A stretch of DNA of 64,000 nucleotides from Onchocerca volvulus (taxonomy: Eukaryota; Nematoda; Chromadorea; Rhabditida; Onchocercidae), in the NCBI GenBank assembly GCA_000499405.2, contig HG738139.1, positions 10,440,616 through 10,504,615 on the forward strand, written 5' to 3'. The position numbers were made by a program, and so were the translations under genes. Below are positions 57,540-64,000 of this stretch, piece by piece; position 1 is the stretch's first letter, and every line of letters begins with the position of its first letter. The notes under the pieces were generated by a model. It did not search any database. It saw only the letters and a list, made by a program, of their open reading frames with translations, and was not told the DNA's origin.

Positions 57540-60500
57540 TCATTCATTAAAAAAAGCCAACTGAAAAGCATCAACCTGCGAATCCTTACGCTGCCACATG
57601 CCTAAACCTTTTTCATGCAGTTGTAAATGAAATGTCTGCAACGCTTGCTGATAGACCCCTACGCTTAGTTTTGCTTCTGAACAGCTCCAAACAGGTTTGT
57701 ACCCATCTGCTTTAACTGCTGCCATTACACGTGCCCAACTTTCGTACAATTCTGATTTACAAAGACGTGATGGTGAACCGGTTACTGTCCGACCAGTAAA
57801 TGGATCCAAACGTTCAATGGTTCCTAAGCAAAAAAAAAAAATTCTGGCTGGAATCACAAATATATAATTTTTTATAGAAAGACTTCAGCATCTTAGTAAT
57901 ATAAATGATATTTACATAGCTCTTATACATCAGGCAAATGATATTTGAAAGAAAATTCAAAAACTTATATAAACTGTCAGAGAAGTTAGAAGTTATAAAG
58001 GAAGTACTATTTTACTGTCAGGTAATGAAAATGTGAAAAATCATAAATATGGATTTCATTAAACGGATTTTACTCAAAATTAGTTAATCAATTTAACGAT
58101 CGAAACAAACTTTATTTTTGCAGTGTTTCATGAACTTATAGCATAGACCTACATATTTCAATCAAAAATAAAATCCTTTGTCCAAAAAGATGACTATAAT
58201 GAGAATCACATAAGATTAACGAAAAATAAATTTGAAAAAATTTTAGAAATTAAATACGCACCTATTCCGTAAATCCAATTATGATACATTTCTCCATGAG
58301 GTACTACACCAGTCTGCGAAGATTTCACCATTAGTTCACCTCGCCGCATATCACCAAATCGAAGCAGTACGGCATGCATGATTGCTTTATCATTAGATGA
58401 TGCACCAACACAAAGATGTGTCATGAATATTGGTTCCAGAAGATGTGAAAGAAGTGCTCCTTGTAATCCTGAAATACATAAATCACGTATAATAATAAGA
58501 ATAAGTCTTAAAAAATATCGATTTCCATCTTCAACTCTAACTTATGAGCAAGAAACATCATGAAGCTTCAATTATTTTAAATTTGTTTAGAATTTCAGAA
58601 ATTTACTTGATGGAAATTTTTATCTCAGTACTTCATCTTTTATCTTCATGTTGAATCTCTATTAATCAAAAAAATCTTCAATTAGATATAAAAGTTTGAA
58701 CAAGTAATTAACGAAATTTTATTAATCGTTACAACATTATTTATTATTGTTACTGAGCTTCTCGGAACAAAACACAAAACAAACCCAGATAATTCCATTT
58801 CAATATTTTATCGGCCAAACTCATTACACAAACATGTCCGGAGGTTCTGATATCACTGAAAGTTTGCGGAATTGCCGGAGGGTCCTCCAGTCCAGCTCCA
58901 CCCATATAGCATGATAACTTCTGTATTTCTCCGCTGGTGCGCAAATTTGGTGGGAACGACATATACAGTACAACTTGGTAACCAGTCTACAAATAATGAA
59001 TAATTGTTCTTGAAGAAAAACTTACCAGTAATGATAAGTTAATAATTATTAAGTCTTATTTCATATTTTAGTACAGTGTGAAATGAATTTTTTCCTGTAC
59101 CAAATAAAGAACAACATTTGAATCATCAACAGAAAATTAATCTTAAGCGTATGTATAATGAGAAGAATTTCTGAAAAACGTAAACCTTGAGACGGAATTT
59201 ATTTGATATTGGAGAACGTTCGAAAATACTATTTTCTGCATTATAATTTCTTATTTGACTATGCAGGAATAGCAGAAATGCACGGCGTGCTAAGACTGCA
59301 CCTATAAAAATTTTTACGATTAATAAATGAAGACAAAATACCAGCTTTTATTTAGAAATTTCCAAATAAGTATGAAATTTTGATAATTTGATTTAATTTT
59401 ATAGTAAACTTAAAAAAATCAAATCAACTTGAATTGAATTCAATTACAAAAATATTTTACTTTGCATATGAATAAGCACATTGCCTTGTGCATTTGTCAA
59501 AACTTGACCATCAATAACGGCATTACGACCTGCTCCAATCGCAACCAATTGTTTTTCACCATTTGGTGCAATTAGAACAAAGCTGAAACTATGCATCTGA
59601 GAACAGCTTAAATTTAAATAAAATAAAATATGAAAAAGATTTCAGGTTAACTTAAAACGGTTATTTTTTCGATTAATTTCTCATAATTTACATGATGAAT
59701 GAAACTTACGCAGAAATATGAGTAGTTATGGGACATGCTTGCTGATGGCATATTCCTTCATATTCCCGGCGAACAAAAGTGCAGATGTCGGTATAGAAAA
59801 GCATATCTTCTTCGCCTTTCGATTTCTTCATTGATATCATTTCAAGCGCATTTTCAGCGCAGAGATCGAACTAAAAACAACCACGATAAACACAGCTAAT
59901 TATGACTTCAAATAAGTGGCAAGCAAAAGATAAAAATTTTTAATAAGAACTTTGCCGAACGAAATTATTTCGTCTCTTCTACTTTTACTTTAATTTGCAA
60001 TCTATTTTCCCCTTTACTACCAGATTTACTGATGATTCCTATCCTCCTGATTCCTTTATTCGATTATATCATCAAACGAAATAGAAATTCTTTATAATAT
60101 AGTGAAATGTGAGATTAAACTGAACCAGACATTTATCTGTCCGATCATTTATTTTTTCTGCGGAAATTCAGATTACACATCTTTTCTCTAAAAAATATTT
60201 ACACTTTTAGTTATTAAACCATTTTCAAAATTTATTTTATAAACTATTTTTAAGAATATGAAAAAATTCTCTTTTATCTCAAGATATATTTCCTGAACAG
60301 GGTATTATGCATACATAGTTTTTTCAATCTTCCTTAAATAAAAAACCTATAGATTTTCTCAAATTTCGATAGTTGAAAAATGAACCTTGAACAACTTAGT
60401 CAGTGCTTGTTCAGCAGCAGCACTTTTAGCAGTTTTCTTCGATTGTCCAATACCTTCAAATTTATCCGCCCCATTTACCGTTAAAATACATTTGAACAAT

Positions 60501-63500
60501 GGTGGTTTACTGGGTGTTCCGCTGATATCTTGCGGTTCACTATACACTAAATCTGGATTCTTTTTACGCTGCAAATAAGACTAAATAGAAATTTATCAAT
60601 TAATTTTTGATTTAATTTAAGCTAAAAACCTATTTCCGAATATTGCATTTAACAGTACTAATACAATATATCACGAGATACATTGAGTATCATTACCTCT
60701 TCGAGGTTGCTGATAATTTGTAATATGATAATTCAATAAAAGAATGGAAAATTTCTATTCCTCAAAAACTGCTATATTTTGCGAATAGTTAACTTATAAC
60801 AAATTCTACTCTGTTAAGCACGCATGCGCATTTTATTATTAATATTTTTAAATCACCAAAATTTTTTGAAAACATATCAATATTTTCCGACGAACATTAT
60901 TCATAAGTTCTTGCAAGAATAATGCCTTTTCATCTTTTTTATTCAATCTGGTTGAATATTGAACCGTGTTAAACAACCCATATTATTAAACTGTTAAGCA
61001 TAATGTTCAAAATTTTTTAACGTGTGTGGAAAAAAGTATTTTCTGTGATGCAAGGGTACTTACATTTTGCTTCAGCATCAGTTGATGTAAAGCATATGGA
61101 GGAGAAAGAACAGCAGCTGCACGCTTTATTCTGACATCTTCCGACGGCATAGTTAGATCGAGCTCTTCAAGAAGGACTTTTTCGCATGCAGAATCCTTTG
61201 CTTTTTGTTTGTTATCTTGAGGTGGACCAATAATCGTTTCTAAAACAATTTCGATGTGCTGATATTAAGCGTATACTACCTAGCCATTTTCAAATTTAAT
61301 AAAATTCCGAATTATCAAAAATTAGTCCTAATAAATATAATTGCTTAGAGATGAAGCAAACATTCAGTAAACTTATATCGAAATTTCCAAGTTTTTTTGA
61401 GCTGCTTATATAAAACATTGCAAGGTAGTTCATGTTTTCCTAATACCGGAGATTATTTATACATTCAATGTAGAGGATTCCTAATAGTATCATAACTGCT
61501 CTTTGAGAGATATTCGAAGATAAAAATCCCGAAAGCTCACGATATGAATCATTATAATCTTCTCTTTGTCATCAGATATCAATTAAATAAAATAAAAAGA
61601 AGCAAGTCTTTTAGAGGCTATCTACTTATCAATTTAATTTTTTTAATCAACAGGAAATAATCTTAAAACCGCTCTTATCACACAAAATAAAACATGTAAT
61701 AACGACCTGTAATGACCGTAATGCACTTTCTTTTTATTTTTCTTCCATTTTATTGCTTATTTTTAAATGGACGAGAAGAAAAGAAAGAGATAACATCAAT
61801 TTTTGGTAAGTACAAGTCGCCAGCACATGCTTACTATTATTGTCGAGCGTAATGCGGCAGATGAATCGACTATTTCCTTGGACGGGTTTTCCGTCAACGG
61901 TATCCACTTCCACGTGCATGGTACGATCGTAGAAATTGAGCGCTTGTATCAAAACCTCAAGGTAAATATTACCACCACACAACACTCCCAAAAAAAGCGA
62001 ATGCTTTAGCTTTGACTGATCATTATTTAAATTTTTAAAATTAATGGTGAAATAAATAAATGTAGAATCTTCTAAAACGTTTCTTATAAATGAGATTACA
62101 TAGATACGTCAAGGCAAAAAAGAAATAAGATAGGAACGTTGATGATGATGAATAATTATCACTGGCATTCAAATCATGATACTGTTTAATCCAAATCACC
62201 CTTGTTCTTAATAAGATTTTACGACGAAAAATCTACATCCATATTTTTTTTTCATTTGATCCATAATTAGTCGAAAATTAATTCATTTTATTTCATTTCA
62301 TTACATCTTTCAATCCCTACTGCTCTTTCTTCTCTAGTCTTTTTTCTACTCTGTTCATTCCGTTTCAATTTCTAGTTGATGTTACGTTACAAAAATGACT
62401 TGCCGAAAAGGTGCCCTTAAAAAGAGAATTAACTATAATTTTACAGTGATCATAAACAATTCGAGTGTATAGTGATGCTGATGATCCCTACTTTTTCTTA
62501 TTCAATTTAATGTGGCTATTGACAAGTATAACTTGTAAAACCTCAATAACTTTTCCTATATATAAAGTGAAATTATTCATTCGCTTTTTTGTGCAGTTGT
62601 GAGATAATAATATAACAATTCTAAAGCATAGAAGAGCTAAAAAAAAACAAAATTGCTAGAAAATCATACTTGCATTGGTTTGCCTGGTTTCAGATTCATT
62701 GTTCGACGTTCTACCATTTTTAATTCTTCTTGTGGCACGTCGAAAACATCAACCAATGCCTGTAACAAATTGTTAAGTAGATCAGTAAAGACAAAGAGAG
62801 AAATGGTAGAAGCGGCAAAGAAATAAAAAACTATAATAAATATACTTCACGGATGACAGCATTTTTGGTCGGCGATTTTCCATAGCCTTCATGAGAATAA
62901 ACTTTTTTTTGGTGGGGCAAAACCAATATACATCTGAAGATTTTTTAAAATAATCTAGGAATCGAGGTTACTGATAAATTAGGAGAAACATTGAACAACT
63001 CATGGTGAGAACGCAATGTTATGCCAAAGATGCTTAAGTGAATATCTCTCGCAGAAAATGCCTGCGATAGCAATCATGGATTTCTACATCATTAATTGAG
63101 TCGCTGATTTAATAAGGTTAAAATAATTTTGCTGAATAATAATTTCGCTAGCCATATAGAGTAATATTTAAGAAACAAAAATGTAGTCTGGAAGGATGTA
63201 GTCTTAGGGCATGATTCACACTCCTTTAAAAATAATTTCAATGGAAAACGGAAACAATTCTCAATACGATCAATAACCTGAATTTTTTCGAAGCTTTGCC
63301 ATCGGCATCGGTTGTTGGAAATTCACTAAAGGTGAATTGCGGTGTGAATTTCTCATTGGTGGTACGCTCTTTGTCCTAAAACATTAAGTCTTATCAGCTA
63401 AAATTAGAATGAAAAAATAAGAAATGGAGAACGGAAACGATTCTAAGAATAAATTGCATACCCTACAAAGACGGAGGAAGAAATCGTGGAGAGAATTGCA

Positions 63501-63527
63501 GGTGGCATATCCTTTCCTTCGATTTTC
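57540..63527 (-). CDS. adr-1: ADAR-family protein, ADR-1-like, deaminase likely inactive (5' partial)
   Basis: dsRNA-binding protein with a C-terminal adenosine-deaminase-like domain. Thirteen exons on the complement: 63527-63462, 63375-63278, 62933-62846, 62759-62670, 62003-61835, 61239-61064, 60568-60386, 59870-59710, 59588-59461, 59301-59186, 58986-58785, 58468-58262, 57823-57540 (stop TGA); 655 residues, 5' end outside. Three dsRBDs are visible, with C-terminal helices PTKNAVIREALVDVF, KAKDSACEKVLLEEL and KKTAKSAAAEQALTKLF. The deaminase domain aligns throughout (LVAIGAG, ARRAFLLFL, SLADKILKWNYLGLQGALL, NWIYG), but the zinc/catalytic motifs are changed: HAE region reads QSA, PCGD reads PPNL, SCSDKI reads SLADKI. 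C. elegans ADR-1 is likewise editing-incompetent and modulates the active ADR-2 through RNA binding; the same role is inferred here. Confidence 0.9.
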
Positions 63528-64000
63528 CTGAAAAACAAATAACATAAATTTAATAATTATTTAGATCTAAATAACAATATTTAATCAGAACTTTTCAAAG
63601 ATAAGAGTTTTTATACAAACTGTAACAATAATATTTTTGAAATATGAAAAAAAAAAAGCAATAAAAATTAAATCAGTGACAATTATTGCAACATTTAAAG
63701 TAGAGAATCGAAAACTTTCAGATTTCTTAACAAAATAACCGCATAATAAACCCATTTTTGGTAATTTTAAAGCTAACTCTAAACAAGATAAGAATATGAA
63801 GTAAAGCTTCCACCTGAAAATGCGCACAAAAATTCAAGCAAAAATTATCTTATCACTCACAATTCGTTAAACTCAAATTTTTGTGGAAATTAACATTTCT
63901 TTCAAAATATTCCAGAATTTATTTCAAAACTACAAAGTGCAGTATTATACACTTCACAAACGGAACAGAATTCAATAAATCAAATTATAATTAATTTGAC
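63528..64000. other. Upstream intron or flank of the adr-1-like gene
   Basis: The first visible adr-1-like exon opens at a TTTTCAG acceptor, so more 5' exons are expected beyond the window. No further exon was found in this stretch. Confidence 0.6.

Noticed and set aside
59461..59470. IHMQ in the ADAR-like protein read as a variant HAE motif
   Set aside because: Counting back from the conserved RR places QSA, not HMQ, at the HAE position. Either way the catalytic glutamate is absent.

Overview
The window looks like nuclear DNA from a parasitic nematode, most likely a filarial or other spirurid worm. This is an inference. The DNA is very AT-rich with long poly-A/T tracts, genes are split into many short exons by GT-AG introns of about 90-1,300 bases, several start codons lie just downstream of splice-acceptor-like sequences, and the gene set matches worm genes. 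No rRNA, tRNA, transposon with a recognisable transposase, CRISPR array or bacterial gene was seen. Exon models were built by hand from splice signals, reading phase and family alignment from memory.

Layout, left to right. (1) 130-6421, + strand: the gelsolin-repeat half of flightless-1 (fli-1), 18 exons, 5' end outside the window. (2) 7230-13572, - strand: APC5, the TPR subunit of the anaphase-promoting complex, 16 exons, convergent with fli-1. (3) 15435-18167, - strand: an M-Ras/R-Ras type small GTPase, 5 exons, including a detached 3' exon that carries the CaaX box. (4) 18168-28800: mostly gene-poor AT-rich DNA with simple repeats, containing one small unrecognised four-helix membrane protein gene (22114-23607, + strand). 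(5) 28824-40104, + strand: a large ankyrin-repeat protein of about 870 residues, made of four tandem copies of one exon cassette and ending in a DPY-30-type docking motif. (6) 40744-44610, - strand: an OVO/LIN-48 zinc-finger transcription factor, convergent with the ankyrin gene. (7) 44616-57539: a 13 kb gene desert with one orphan coding exon (52413-52493, - strand), a few small ORFs and simple repeats. (8) 57540-63527, - strand: an ADAR-family gene resembling C. elegans adr-1, with three dsRNA-binding domains and a deaminase-like domain in which all the catalytic positions appear replaced. Its 5' end is beyond the window.

The genes do not form one pathway. They cover actin regulation and transcriptional coactivation (fli-1), the cell cycle (APC5), membrane signalling (M-Ras), epidermal cell fate (OVO), and RNA binding/editing control (ADR-1-like). 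The least explained locus is the four-module ankyrin/DPY-30 gene. Its exon lengths record its own tandem duplication (201-base ankyrin exons, split 103+98 in one copy). It and the small membrane-protein gene are the best candidates for undescribed biology here.
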